From Pseudoxanthomonas sp. SE1 (GTDB taxonomy: Bacteria > Pseudomonadota > Gammaproteobacteria > Xanthomonadales > Xanthomonadaceae), in contig NZ_CP113783.1 of the NCBI RefSeq assembly GCF_029542205.1, positions 1,107,001-1,171,000 of the forward strand: a stretch of 64,000 nucleotides of DNA. Reading direction: 5' to 3'. Shown here in pieces: positions 29,371-38,192 of the stretch (its first letter is position 1; every line of letters begins with the position of its first letter). Both the position numbers and the translations under genes were made by a program. The notes under the pieces are model-generated. The model was not told the origin of the DNA, made no database searches, and was given only the letters and a program-made list of their open reading frames with translations.

Positions 29371-31113
29371 GTGATCCAACGCCGTCTTTTCGCATTGCTG
29401 TTCGTCGTCGCCTTCGCGCCTGCCGCGTGGGCGGCCGATGCTTCCCGCACTTCTGCGCCGCATCCCCCGGGCGTGGCCATCGCCAGCGCGCACGCGCTTG
29501 CCACGCAGGCCGGTCTCGATGTCATCGCGCAGGGCGGCAACGCCTTCGATGCCGCCATCGCGGTCTCGTCGACGCTGTCGGTGGTCGAGCCGATCAGTTC
29601 CGGACTGGGTGGCGGCGGCTTCTTCCTGCTGCACGAAGGCAAGACCGGCAAGGACGTCTTCATCGATGCGCGCGAGACCGCACCCGCAGCGGCTACGCCG
29701 GACAAGTACCTGTTGCCGAATGGCGACTTCAACCGCGATCGCGCAGAGAACGGCCCGTGGGCCGCGGGAATTCCCGGGCTGCCTGCCGCGTTCGTCCACC
29801 TGGCGGCGAAGTACGGCAAGCTGCCGTTGAAGACATCCCTGGCGCCCGCTATCCGCACTGCACGCGAGGGCTTCCCGGTCTACGCGCGCATGGCACGCGG
29901 ATACCAGGCGCGCCGTGAGGTGATGGAACGGTACAAGGGCACGCGCGCGGTCTTCCTCGCGAACGGACAGCCGATCAAGGAAGGCGATGTCTTCAGGCAA
30001 CCCGATCTGGCCCGCACGCTTGAGCGTCTGGCTGCACAGGGCTTCGATGGTTTCTACAAGGGCGAGACCGCGAAGCTGCTGCTGGCCGGCGTGAAGGCCG
30101 AAGGCGGGCAGTGGACGGCGAAGGAGCTGGCCGGCTACACGGTGCGCGAGCGGGAGCCGCTGACGTTCGAATACAACGATTGGCAGGTGACGACCGCGCC
30201 GCCACCGTCGTCCGGCGGCGTGGCGCTGACGCAGATGCTGCAGATCCTCGATGCCTACGATCTGTCCAAGCTGGATCAGGCGCAGCGCACGCACCTGATC
30301 GTCGAAGCGATGCGCCGCGCCTTCCGTGACCGCACCTTCTATCTCGGCGATCCGGACTTCGTGCAGATCCCGATGAAGACGCTCACCAGCCCGTACTACG
30401 CGGCCGGCCTGCGCGCGACGATCAACCCACAGAAGGCGACGCCCAGCGACCAGTTGTCGGGCCAGCAGACGCCGCTGGAAGACGAGGAAACCACGCATTT
30501 CTCCATCATCGATGCCGAGGGCAACCGCGTTGCCGGCACGCAGACCGTCAATCTGCTGTACGGCTCGGGCCTGGTGCCGCCGGGCACGGGCGTGCTGCTG
30601 AACAACGAGATGGATGATTTCGCATTGAAGCCCGGCACGCCGAATGCTTTCGGGGTGATGGGCTACGACGCCAACGCGCCGCAGCCGGGCAAGCGCATGC
30701 TCAGTTCGATGACGCCGACCTTCCTGGAGTCGCCGGACAAGGTGGCGGTGCTGGGCACGCCGGGTGGCAGCCGCATCATCACCATGGTGCTGCTGGGCGT
30801 GCTGGGTTACGACGCCGGTCTGGATCCGCAGGCGGTCGCCGCCCTGCCGCGCTTCCATCACCAGTGGATGCCGGACCTGATCGAGATGGAGACCGACGCA
30901 CTGAGTCCCGCGTCGCAGCAGGCGCTGGAAGCGATGGGTCACAAATTCAAGGTGCCAGGCAACAGTGCACAGGGCGGCCGCGGTTCCAGCCATGTCTGGG
31001 GTAACCTGCAGACGGTGGAATGGGACAGGACGACCAATACGCTGCACGGTGGCAGCGACCCGCGCAATCCGGTGGGTGCGGCGAAGGTGGTGGAGTCGGA
31101 GCCGACACGCTGA
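29371..31113 (+). CDS. ggt: gamma-glutamyltransferase (glutathione hydrolase)
   Basis: The 580-residue periplasmic enzyme starts at the GTG at 29371, with AGGAG 5 nt before it; the open frame running further upstream overlaps the ferredoxin and is discarded. A signal peptide ends about residue 26. The precursor self-cleaves before T374 in the motif EETTHFS, which becomes the catalytic threonine of the small subunit; SGLGGGGFFL and GTPGGSRIIT are conserved substrate loops. It cleaves extracellular glutathione and gamma-glutamyl compounds and recovers cysteine and glutamate. It stands alone. Confidence 0.95.
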   Translation: MIQRRLFALLFVVAFAPAAWAADASRTSAPHPPGVAIASAHALATQAGLDVIAQGGNAFDAAIAVSSTLSVVEPISSGLGGGGFFLLHEGKTGKDVFIDARETAPAAATPDKYLLPNGDFNRDRAENGPWAAGIPGLPAAFVHLAAKYGKLPLKTSLAPAIRTAREGFPVYARMARGYQARREVMERYKGTRAVFLANGQPIKEGDVFRQPDLARTLERLAAQGFDGFYKGETAKLLLAGVKAEGGQWTAKELAGYTVREREPLTFEYNDWQVTTAPPPSSGGVALTQMLQILDAYDLSKLDQAQRTHLIVEAMRRAFRDRTFYLGDPDFVQIPMKTLTSPYYAAGLRATINPQKATPSDQLSGQQTPLEDEETTHFSIIDAEGNRVAGTQTVNLLYGSGLVPPGTGVLLNNEMDDFALKPGTPNAFGVMGYDANAPQPGKRMLSSMTPTFLESPDKVAVLGTPGGSRIITMVLLGVLGYDAGLDPQAVAALPRFHHQWMPDLIEMETDALSPASQQALEAMGHKFKVPGNSAQGGRGSSHVWGNLQTVEWDRTTNTLHGGSDPRNPVGAAKVVESEPTR

Positions 31114-31123
31114 TTCCGGGCTT

Positions 31124-31196
31124 GTAGGAGCGCCCCATGGGCGCGATGCTCTTTTGTCCGATGCGGGAAAGCATCGCGCCCACGGGGCGCTCCTAC
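31124..31196. repeat. GTAG REP element, GTAGGAGCGCC family
   Basis: A long hairpin begins GTAGGAGCGCCCCATGGGCG and ends with its complement CTCCTAC (arms about 27 nt, GC-rich, few mismatches). It resembles the SMAG/GTAG palindromes described for Stenotrophomonas. It lies just after ggt. Sister copies are at 43470 and 47120. Confidence 0.85.
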
Positions 31197-31263
31197 AGCG
31201 GGCGGGCACGGTGGGGGTCGGACCGGGAATGTCCCGAGGCTCCGTCGGGCGTAGAATCGCCCC

Positions 31264-32154
31264 ATGAAACTCTGGTCGCTGCTGGGCAATTCCCAGAAAC
31301 TCGATGGGGGCGCGATGTTCGGCAACGCGCCGCGCGCCATGTGGGAGAAGTGGTCTCCGCCTGATGCGGAGAACCGCATCGAGCTGGCCTGCCGCGCGCT
31401 GCTGGTGCAGCCGCTGAACGGCAGGACGGTATTGTTCGAGACCGGCATCGGCGCGTTCTTCGAGCCGAAGATGCGCGCCCGCTTCGGCGTGCAGGAAGAC
31501 CGCCACGTGCTGCTCGATTCGCTGCAGGCGGCCGGCTTCTCGCACGAGGACATCGACGTGGTGGTGCTCAGCCACCTGCACTTCGATCACGCCGGTGGCC
31601 TGTTGGCGCCATGGCAGGACGGCAAGGCGCCGGAACTGCTGTTCCCCAACGCGACGTTCGTCGTCGGTGCCGACCATTGGCAGCGTGCCCTGAAGCCGCA
31701 TCCGCGCGATCGCGCGAGCTTCATTCCCGAACTGCAGCCGTTGCTGGAAGCGAGTGGGCGACTGGAACTCGTATCCAGCGACCACTCAAACGTGCTCGGC
31801 GAATCCGTACGCTTCACCTTCAGCGACGGCCACACGCCGGGCCTGATGCTGGCGGAGATCGTCGGACCGGAGAGGGTGGACGGACAGGCGCACGGTGGCG
31901 TGGTGTTCTGCGCTGACCTGATTCCCGGCCGGTCCTGGGTGCACGTGCCCATCACCATGGGCTACGACCGCAACGCCGAACTGCTGATCGACGAGAAGCG
32001 CGCCTTCCTCGACGACAAGCTCGCCCGCAACGTCCACCTGTTCTTCACCCACGACCCGGGCTGCGCACTGGCGCAGGTCACGCGCGACGAGAAGGGCAAG
32101 TTTGGCGTCGCCCACGAGGTCACCGAGCTGCACGCGCGTACGCTGGCGGCGTGA
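31264..32154 (+). CDS. MBL-fold metallohydrolase
   Basis: The 296-residue cytoplasmic protein has the metallo-beta-lactamase zinc motif HLHFDHAGG, with further ligands in the conserved SDGHTPG and FTHDPGC regions, so two metals are likely. The start [20 protein letters not shown] has no signal peptide. The fold is closest to the quinolinase/lactonase-like or arylsulfatase-like sub-branches; the substrate cannot be deduced. It follows ggt by about 150 nt, with a REP element between, so it is probably transcribed on its own. Confidence 0.88.
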   Translation: MKLWSLLGNSQKLDGGAMFGNAPRAMWEKWSPPDAENRIELACRALLVQPLNGRTVLFETGIGAFFEPKMRARFGVQEDRHVLLDSLQAAGFSHEDIDVVVLSHLHFDHAGGLLAPWQDGKAPELLFPNATFVVGADHWQRALKPHPRDRASFIPELQPLLEASGRLELVSSDHSNVLGESVRFTFSDGHTPGLMLAEIVGPERVDGQAHGGVVFCADLIPGRSWVHVPITMGYDRNAELLIDEKRAFLDDKLARNVHLFFTHDPGCALAQVTRDEKGKFGVAHEVTELHARTLAA

Positions 32155-32166
32155 ACCGGCAGGAAA

Positions 32167-32225
32167 GTGGGAGCGACGTCAGTCGCGACGCGGTGGCTTG
32201 TCGTCGCGACTGACGTCGCTCCCAC
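32167..32225. repeat. GTGG REP element, GTGGGAGCGACG family
   Basis: Perfect 23-bp arms (starting GTGGGAGCGACGTCAGTCGC) enclose 13 nt. It lies between the convergent MBL hydrolase and upp. A second copy is at 52036-52103. Confidence 0.88.
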
Positions 32226-32239
32226 ACCAGCAGAGGGCT

Positions 32240-32872
32240 TCAACCGATCCGCGTACCGAAGATGCGGTCACCTGCGTCCCCCAGGCCCGGCAGGATGTAA
32301 CCCTTGTCATTGAGTCGTTCGTCGACGGCGGCAGTGTAGACCTCGACATCGGGATGCGCCGCTTCCAGTGCCTTGAGCCCTTCCGGTGCGGCGACCAGGA
32401 AGATGCCCTTGATCCGCTTCGCGCCGGCGCGCTTGAGCATGTCGATGGTGGCGATCAGGGTGCCGCCGGTGGCCAGCATCGGGTCCAGGATCAGCGCGTC
32501 GCGTTCCTCCAGGCGCCCGGTCAGCTTCTCGAAGTAGGGCACGGGTTGCAGCGTTTCCTCGTCGCGCTGCAGGCCGACCACGCTGACGCGCGCGGTGGGG
32601 ATCAGCGCCAGCACACCTGGCAGCATGCCCAGACCGGCACGCAGGATCGGTACCAGGGTGATCTTGGCGCCGGCGATCTTCTTCACGTCGACCGGTCCGG
32701 CCCAGCCGGCCATGGTCTCGGTGGTGAGTTCGAGATCGGCCGTGGCCTCGTAGGCCAGCAGCGTACCCAGCTCGGTGACCAGTTCGCGGAAATCCTTGGT
32801 GTTGAGGCCGGCGTTGCGCAGCAGGCCGATCTTGTGCTGGACGAGGGGGTGGCGGACTTCGACGGTCTTCAT
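32240..32872 (-). CDS. upp: uracil phosphoribosyltransferase
   Basis: The 210-residue enzyme makes UMP from uracil and PRPP for pyrimidine salvage. The family start [20 protein letters not shown] is intact. The PRPP loop is [13 protein letters not shown], and the C-terminal uracil-binding signature [10 protein letters not shown] lies near the end. It has no uraA permease neighbour here. Confidence 0.96.
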   Translation of the reverse strand: MKTVEVRHPLVQHKIGLLRNAGLNTKDFRELVTELGTLLAYEATADLELTTETMAGWAGPVDVKKIAGAKITLVPILRAGLGMLPGVLALIPTARVSVVGLQRDEETLQPVPYFEKLTGRLEERDALILDPMLATGGTLIATIDMLKRAGAKRIKGIFLVAAPEGLKALEAAHPDVEVYTAAVDERLNDKGYILPGLGDAGDRIFGTRIG

Positions 32873-32931
32873 GGCGGGGCAGGGCGGCAGGCGATGCGGG
32901 AAGTCTGCATCAAACCCGGTGGTCCCACAAA

Positions 32932-32961
32932 GCAGAAAGCCGGCGCGAGCCGGCTTTCTGC
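32932..32961 (-). terminator. terminator of the phytase-linked TonB receptor
   Basis: A perfect 13-bp stem GCAGAAAGCCGGC with a TCGC loop (minus strand) is followed only by TTTG. It lies 23 nt after the receptor stop. Confidence 0.75.
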
Positions 32962-32983
32962 CTGAGCGTGGAGGCGCTACGGA

Positions 32984-35359
32984 TCAGAACGCCCAGCGCA
33001 TCACCAGCTGGTAGCTCGGGCCTGCTTCTTCGGTTTCCAGCTCGTACTCGTCGTAGTCGCGGTCGATCTGGTCCTGCAGGGTGTTGAACTTGTCGAAGAA
33101 CTCGTCCTTGCTGGCATCCAGCAGGTTGTTGGCGCTCAGGCGCACCGACACGTTCGTGCCGAAGCGCTTCTCGACGAAGACGTCCAGTTCGCCGCCGTAG
33201 CGGATGATGGCTTCCTCGCCCAGCACGCGCGCGTAGGCATCGCCCTGCTTGCGGTACGTGGCGCCGAAGCTGGCCCCCAGGGTCGGCAGGTCGTGGATGA
33301 AGCCGATGTTGTAGACGGACTTGGCCTGGTCGTTGAAGCGGCGCTCGCCCAGGAAATCGTCGACCTTCGACTTCACCCACGAGTAGTTGGCGAAGACGCC
33401 GGTGTTCTCCAGCCCGATGGCGGACAGCGGCGTGGACACGTCGAACTCGAAGCCGTAGACCTTGCCATCGCCGACATTGGAGGAGGTGTAAAGCCAGCTC
33501 GATGCAGGCTCCTGCGCCATCGCATCGGCCAGGTCGACGGCGTCGCCGTCCTCGATCATCTCTTCCCAGGTGTCCTGCATCTCTTCGCTGGGCTCGCCGG
33601 TGTTGACGATCTCGATGAGGTCCTTCACGTCGCGGTAGAAGAAGTTCAGGCCGACCACGCCCTTGCGGCCGAGGCGGTGTTCGAAGCCGAGGTCGAGGCC
33701 GTTGGCGGTTTCCGGATCCAGCTCCGGGTTGCCGATGTAGTCGTTGTCGCCGAACTCGCCGTCCAGCAGGGCCGGCAGCAGCTCGTTGAAGTTCGGACGT
33801 TTGATGGTCCTGGCCAGCGACAGGCTGATGCGGTCCGCATCGCCCAGGTTCCAGCGCAGGTTCACCGACGGCAGCAGTTCGTTGTAGTCCTTGCTGACGC
33901 GGCCTTCGCTTTCCTCGTCCTCGAGGTATTCCACTTCCGACTTGGTGGTCTCGTAACGCAGGCCGGCTTCCCACGAGAAGGCTTCGCCCTTGTTGCTGAG
34001 CATGATGTAAGGGTCAAGGCGCTTTTCCTCGATCACCGAAGCCACGCTGCCGTCCAGCTCATAGTCCGCCAGGGACGCCGGGGCCTCGTCTTCCTCCTCG
34101 GCTTCCCACTCGTAGCTCACGAGCAGGCCTTCGCGCTTCTTGGTGCGATAGTCCACGCCGAATTCCAGCTCGGCGCCGCCAAGCGGGCGCGCGTGTGTCA
34201 GCCGGAAGCCGGTCTCCGCATCCTTGGCAGTCACGGATTCGGCTTCGTAGGCGGTTTCGTCCCACTCCGCGTCCGCAGGGATGCTCCAGGTGTCGTCCCA
34301 GTTCTCCGCGCCGCTCACGTAGACGTGTTCGCCTTCGGTGGTCGCCTGCGAGTTCTCGAAACGGGCGTAGTCGACGCTTACGGCGGTGGTGCCGCCGCCC
34401 ATGTCGAACGTGTATTCGGCACCGATGCCGTAGTTCTTCTGGTCGTACGGGTCACGGCCGGGTACGCGCAGGTTGATGGTCTCATCGTCGTCCAGCTCTT
34501 CTTCGAACGACACTTCCGTCACGTCGCGATCGGTCTTGACGTAGAAGGCATCGATGCTGAAGCGGCCGGTGTCGCCGACGTCCGCGGTGTAGGACAGGTT
34601 GGCCGAATAGTCGCGGCCATCCTTCACTTCGGTCTGGTCTTCCCAGCTGACCTTTTCTTCCTGGGTATTGTCGGTGAAGCGGTCGGAGCGCTTGGTCTTG
34701 GCGCGATAGCGGTCCTGCACGTTGATGCCGGCCAACAGGCGGCCCCCGAGCGTTTCGAACGAGGTCACGGCGCCGAAGGTCGGGTTGACCTCGCCATCGT
34801 CCCAGCGGTTCACGCCGACGCGGATGTAGCTGCCGGTGAATTCATAGGCATCGCGCAGCACGATGTTGATGGCGCCGGCCATAGCATCGCCGCTGCGGTT
34901 GGCGCTGGCGCTGCGCTTGATCTCGATGTGGTCCACCATTTCGGCCGGGATGCGGTCGACGTAGAACGAGCGGTCGTCGCCGGCGCCCGGCACCTTCTTG
35001 CCGTTGATCAGCACCTGCGTGTAACCGCCACCGAGGCCGCGCAGCTGCACGCCGTCGTATTCCATGATGTCCGAACCGACGAAGCCGACACCGGGCACGC
35101 GCTTCAACATGTCGCCGACGGTGTTCGGCTCGAAGCGCTGGAAGTATTCCAGGTCGTAGACCAGGGTGGGCGCGATGTCATCGGTGCGGTCGCGGTAGGC
35201 GATCTCGCCTTGCACCACCACGGTGTCCAGTTGCTTGGGATCGCCCGCGACGCCGGCATCCGGCGCCTGGTTCTGGGCGGTGGCGGCGAAGCTGGCCGGC
35301 AGCAGGGCCGCGCAGAACAGCACCTGCGAGAGCGAGGCGGCCAAGGCATTGCGTTTCAT
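32984..35359 (-). CDS. TonB-dependent receptor divergent from phytase (putative phytate receptor)
   Basis: The 791-residue outer-membrane receptor starts at MKRNALAASLSQVLFC (35359); an upstream in-frame extension is discarded. The signal peptide ends near FAATAQ. The TonB box is LDTVVVQG, and the plug contains MLKRVPGVGFVGSDIMEYDGVQLRGLGGGYTQVLINGKKVPG. The barrel ends VMRWAF, with the terminal Phe required for assembly. Extracellular loops are rich in Asp/Glu (EEELDDDET, EAEEEDEAP, LEDEESEGR). Position and PHO-box control suggest uptake of phytate, inositol phosphates or their metal complexes. This is inference. Confidence 0.85.
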   Translation of the reverse strand: MKRNALAASLSQVLFCAALLPASFAATAQNQAPDAGVAGDPKQLDTVVVQGEIAYRDRTDDIAPTLVYDLEYFQRFEPNTVGDMLKRVPGVGFVGSDIMEYDGVQLRGLGGGYTQVLINGKKVPGAGDDRSFYVDRIPAEMVDHIEIKRSASANRSGDAMAGAINIVLRDAYEFTGSYIRVGVNRWDDGEVNPTFGAVTSFETLGGRLLAGINVQDRYRAKTKRSDRFTDNTQEEKVSWEDQTEVKDGRDYSANLSYTADVGDTGRFSIDAFYVKTDRDVTEVSFEEELDDDETINLRVPGRDPYDQKNYGIGAEYTFDMGGGTTAVSVDYARFENSQATTEGEHVYVSGAENWDDTWSIPADAEWDETAYEAESVTAKDAETGFRLTHARPLGGAELEFGVDYRTKKREGLLVSYEWEAEEEDEAPASLADYELDGSVASVIEEKRLDPYIMLSNKGEAFSWEAGLRYETTKSEVEYLEDEESEGRVSKDYNELLPSVNLRWNLGDADRISLSLARTIKRPNFNELLPALLDGEFGDNDYIGNPELDPETANGLDLGFEHRLGRKGVVGLNFFYRDVKDLIEIVNTGEPSEEMQDTWEEMIEDGDAVDLADAMAQEPASSWLYTSSNVGDGKVYGFEFDVSTPLSAIGLENTGVFANYSWVKSKVDDFLGERRFNDQAKSVYNIGFIHDLPTLGASFGATYRKQGDAYARVLGEEAIIRYGGELDVFVEKRFGTNVSVRLSANNLLDASKDEFFDKFNTLQDQIDRDYDEYELETEEAGPSYQLVMRWAF

Positions 35360-35393
35360 CGTGTGTCGTCCCCGTGACGAAAGTAAACGGGAC

Positions 35394-35399
35394 TTTGTA
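35394..35399 (-). promoter_or_regulatory. -10 of the TonB receptor promoter
   Basis: TACAAA on the minus strand lies 10 nt downstream of the inner PHO box. This is the spacing expected when PhoB replaces -35 contacts. Confidence 0.45.
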
Positions 35400-35409
35400 A
35401 GCACGTCAC

Positions 35410-35449
35410 ATGGCGGCAACATGACAGGCAGGTTCCAGCGCGGTGACAG
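35410..35449 (-). promoter_or_regulatory. tandem PHO box (PhoB site) for the TonB receptor
   Basis: Read on the minus strand, four 7-mers lie 11 nt apart: CTGTCAC, CTGGAAC, CTGTCAT, CCGCCAT, each separated by 4 nt. The PHO consensus half-site is CTGTCAT. The inner pair (35410-35427) is the better-placed box, and the outer pair is weaker. The site is inferred from the known E. coli PhoB pattern. Confidence 0.6.
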
Positions 35450-35467
35450 GTATCCGTGTGTAGTGCG

Positions 35468-35485
35468 CTGACATGAAAATGTCAT
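35468..35485 (+). promoter_or_regulatory. PHO box (PhoB site) for the phytase operon
   Basis: CTGACATGAAAATGTCAT matches the two CTGTCAT half-sites at 12 of 14 positions with a 4-nt spacer. TAGAAC (35496-35501) lies 10 nt further on and may be the -10. The site is also nearly palindromic. Confidence 0.65.
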
Positions 35486-35528
35486 GGCGCCTGCGTAGAA
35501 CATGGCAGTTTGTTGACGCCTTCATGTC

Positions 35529-36692
35529 ATGGGGATACCGGTGAAACCACGCCTTGTCTTGCTTGCGATTCCTCTCCTGCTCGCCGCCTGCGGTGGAAAA
35601 CCCGATGCGCCTGCGGTGCCCGCCGCGGCGACAGAGACACCCGCGCGCGAAAAGGAGCCCGACGAGAACGTCGAGAAGGACCCACTGCTGAGCGAGGCGA
35701 AGATCGCGCACGTCGTCGTACCGGAAGCCTTCATCACGCCGGCGACGCCGGCGGAGAACGTCGATTCGCCCGCCAGCTGGCGCGCGGCCGATGGCACGCG
35801 CTGGCTGATCGCCACCGCCAAGGACACGCACCGCCTGGTCGTCTACGACGGCAGCACGGGCAAGCAACTGCGCACGGTGTCCGGCCCGGGTAGCGAACTC
35901 GGGCAGATGCAGCGGCCCAACGGTATCGCGGTGATCGACGACCTGGTGCTGGTGGTCGAGCGCGACAACCGGCGCGTGCAGGTGTTCCAGCTGCCGGACT
36001 TCAAGCCGTTGCTCGTCTTCGGCACGGAAGACCTGAAGCAGCCGTACGGGCTGTGGGTGCGCCCGCAGAAGGATGCCTACGAGGTCGTCGTCAGTGACAA
36101 CTACATGTCGCCGCAGAACGAGGACGTGCCGCCACCGCTGGCCGAACTGGGCCAGCGCTTCAAGCGCTACCACCTGCAGCGCGCCGAGGGCGGCTGGAAG
36201 GCAGTACTCGCCGGCACGTTCGGCGACACCGGGGAAGCCGGCGCGATCCGCATCGCGGAGTCCGTATTCGGCGATGCGGCGAACGACCGCCTGCTGCTGG
36301 CCGAAGAGGATGTCGCCGTCGGCACTCGCCTGCGCGAATACGGCCTGGACGGCACCTATCGCGGTCGCGACATCGGCGCGGACCTGTTCAAGGCGCAGGC
36401 CGAGGGCATGGCGCTGGCGCAGTGCGCGGGCGGCGCTGGCTATTGGATCGCCACCGACCAGTTCAAGGACCGCAGCGTGTTCCATGTGTTCGATCGCGTG
36501 ACGCTGGCCTACAAGGGTGCGTTCGCCGGCAACAAGACCGCGAACACCGATGGCGTGTGGCTGGACCAGAGCGCCGACGCACGCTTCCCGCAGGGCGCGT
36601 TCTACGCCGTCGACGACGACCAGGCGGTGGCCGCGTTCGACTGGCGCGACATCGCCAAGGCTCTGTCGCTGCCGGAGTGCCGCGCCGAATGA
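35529..36692 (+). CDS. beta-propeller phytase lipoprotein
   Basis: The 387-residue protein starts at the ATG at 35529, with a GTG at 35541 (VKPRLVLLAIPLLLAACGG) as the likely alternative because GGGGA precedes it. The lipobox is LAAC. Family features are DSPASW with WLIATAKDTHRLVVYDG, RPNGIAVID, QPYGLWV, AEEDVAVGTRLREY, AEGMALA with GYWIATDQ, and NTDGVW with FPQGAFYAVDD, matching the six blades of BPP phytases. These hydrolyse Ca-phytate to lower inositol phosphates and phosphate. The first Asp pair is DS rather than DD. It is the first gene of a PHO-box operon. Confidence 0.8.
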   Translation: MGIPVKPRLVLLAIPLLLAACGGKPDAPAVPAAATETPAREKEPDENVEKDPLLSEAKIAHVVVPEAFITPATPAENVDSPASWRAADGTRWLIATAKDTHRLVVYDGSTGKQLRTVSGPGSELGQMQRPNGIAVIDDLVLVVERDNRRVQVFQLPDFKPLLVFGTEDLKQPYGLWVRPQKDAYEVVVSDNYMSPQNEDVPPPLAELGQRFKRYHLQRAEGGWKAVLAGTFGDTGEAGAIRIAESVFGDAANDRLLLAEEDVAVGTRLREYGLDGTYRGRDIGADLFKAQAEGMALAQCAGGAGYWIATDQFKDRSVFHVFDRVTLAYKGAFAGNKTANTDGVWLDQSADARFPQGAFYAVDDDQAVAAFDWRDIAKALSLPECRAE

Positions 36693-36712
36693 GACGGGCA
36701 GGGGATGCGGGG

Positions 36713-38077
36713 ATGAAGTGGGTGCTGGCCGTGCTGTTGCTGGGGACCTGTGCGGCACCGCTCGCGCAGGAAGCGACGGCACGCCAGCCCGAGCCGAACA
36801 CGCGCGTGCCGAAGGGCGTGGTGCGCTATGCGCCGAGCGGCTTTCCGGACCGGATCGTGGCCTCGCCGGCGCAGGAGGCCGCCTCCGGCTTCTCGGTGGC
36901 ATGGCGCACGGATACGAAGGTCGATGCGCCCGTGCTCGAGATCGTCGTCGCCGGTGACTCGCCCGACATGGGCGAGCCGCGCCGGATCAACGCGACGAGC
37001 ACGCCGCTGAAGACCGAAAACGGCGAAGCCCATCACCATCGCGCGGACGTCGATGGCCTGCAACCGGACACGCTGTATGCGTGGCGCGTGCAGGGCGACC
37101 GCACCTGGAGCGCCTGGCACCACACCCGTACTGCTGCCGCGGTAGACGCGCCGCTGACGCTGCTGTATTTCGGCGACACCCAGAACAAGAACGTCAGCCT
37201 GACCACCCGTGTCGTCCGCGAAGCGATGCGGGCCGCGCCCGAGGCGCGTCTGGCCTTGTTCGCCGGCGACCTGGTCAGCGGCGGCGATGGCGAGGACGAC
37301 ACCGAGTGGGGCGAATGGTTCGAGGCGAATGAAGTGCTGCCGACCTCGCTGGTCGTGGCGCCGGCGCCGGGCAACCACGAGTACTTCGAGGAGTTCGAGG
37401 ACACGCCGCAGGAGCGCCGCGTGCTGGGTGCGCACTGGCCGGTGACGTTCGCGCTGCCGGGCAATGGCGTGGCGCAGGCGAAGCAGACCACGTACTGGTT
37501 CGATTATCAGGATGTGCGTGTGGTGGTGATCGACGGCACCTCCGCGCTCGACCTGGGCACGGCGAAGGCGCAGGCGGCGTGGCTGGAGGGTGTCCTTGCC
37601 AGCAATCCGAAGCGCTGGAGCATCGTGCTGACGCACCAGCCGTTCTTCTCGCCACGCGAGGGGCGCGACAACGTGCTGCTGCGCCGGCACCTGCTGCCGG
37701 TGATCCGCAAGCGCAAGGTCGACCTGGTGCTGCAGGGGCATGACCATGTGTACGGTCGCCTGAAGAACGAAGTGCCCACACCCGTTTTCGTCGTGTCGGT
37801 CACTGGCGCCAAGCAGTACCGGCTCTCCGATGAAGCGCGCAAGACCATGCGGCCGGTCGCGGAAGATACGCAACTGTTCCAGGTGCTGCGCTTCGACGGT
37901 CCGCGCCTGCGCTACGAAGCGCGCACGGCGACGGGTCGCCTCTACGATGCCTTCGACCTCGTCGATGATGGCGTGGCGGGCAAGCAGCTCGTCGAGCACG
38001 CGGAAGGCCGCATCGACGAACGCACCTGCACCCGTGCCGAGACCCTGAAGGGCCGCACCGATCGGTGCTGGGAATGA
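36713..38077 (+). CDS. purple acid phosphatase-like secreted metallophosphatase
   Basis: The 454-residue protein starts at MKWVLAVLLLGTCAAPLAQEA (36713); an ATG overlapping the phytase stop (36689) is an alternative. A signal peptide is followed by a fibronectin-like PAP N-domain (about 38-135; FPDRIVASPAQEAASGFSVAWRT). The metallophosphoesterase domain carries LLYFGDTQ, FAGDLVSGG, PGNHEYF, LTHQPFF and LQGHDHVYGR, the five conserved blocks with a two-metal centre. A phosphomonoesterase that finishes phytate or other phosphate esters in the periplasm is likely. The gap to phytase is 20 nt. Confidence 0.85.
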   Translation: MKWVLAVLLLGTCAAPLAQEATARQPEPNTRVPKGVVRYAPSGFPDRIVASPAQEAASGFSVAWRTDTKVDAPVLEIVVAGDSPDMGEPRRINATSTPLKTENGEAHHHRADVDGLQPDTLYAWRVQGDRTWSAWHHTRTAAAVDAPLTLLYFGDTQNKNVSLTTRVVREAMRAAPEARLALFAGDLVSGGDGEDDTEWGEWFEANEVLPTSLVVAPAPGNHEYFEEFEDTPQERRVLGAHWPVTFALPGNGVAQAKQTTYWFDYQDVRVVVIDGTSALDLGTAKAQAAWLEGVLASNPKRWSIVLTHQPFFSPREGRDNVLLRRHLLPVIRKRKVDLVLQGHDHVYGRLKNEVPTPVFVVSVTGAKQYRLSDEARKTMRPVAEDTQLFQVLRFDGPRLRYEARTATGRLYDAFDLVDDGVAGKQLVEHAEGRIDERTCTRAETLKGRTDRCWE

Positions 38078-38087
38078 GTCGCTTCAT

Positions 38088-38180
38088 GTAGGAGGGGCTG
38101 ACCAGCCATTCGGCTGTTGAAAGCCAGCCCCGACAGCCAAACCTTCTCCACCCACCGGTCGGGGCTGAAGCCCCTCCTAC
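38088..38180. repeat. GTAG REP element, GTAGGAGGGGC family
   Basis: Arms GTAGGAGGGGCTG and GGGGCTGAAGCCCCTCCTAC frame a divergent middle of about 50 nt. It splits the phosphatase from the pyrophosphatase gene, so the latter may have its own signals. Other copies are at 38819 and, degenerate, 27043. Confidence 0.8.
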
Positions 38181-38192
38181 ACGAGGTGTTCC

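Noticed and set aside
29101..31785. An 894-codon minus-strand frame opposite ferredoxin and ggt
   Set aside because: It is antisense to two clear genes and has no recognisable domain.
33293..35377. A 694-codon plus-strand frame opposite the TonB receptor
   Set aside because: It is a mirror of the receptor's codon bias; it has no start signal and no family features.
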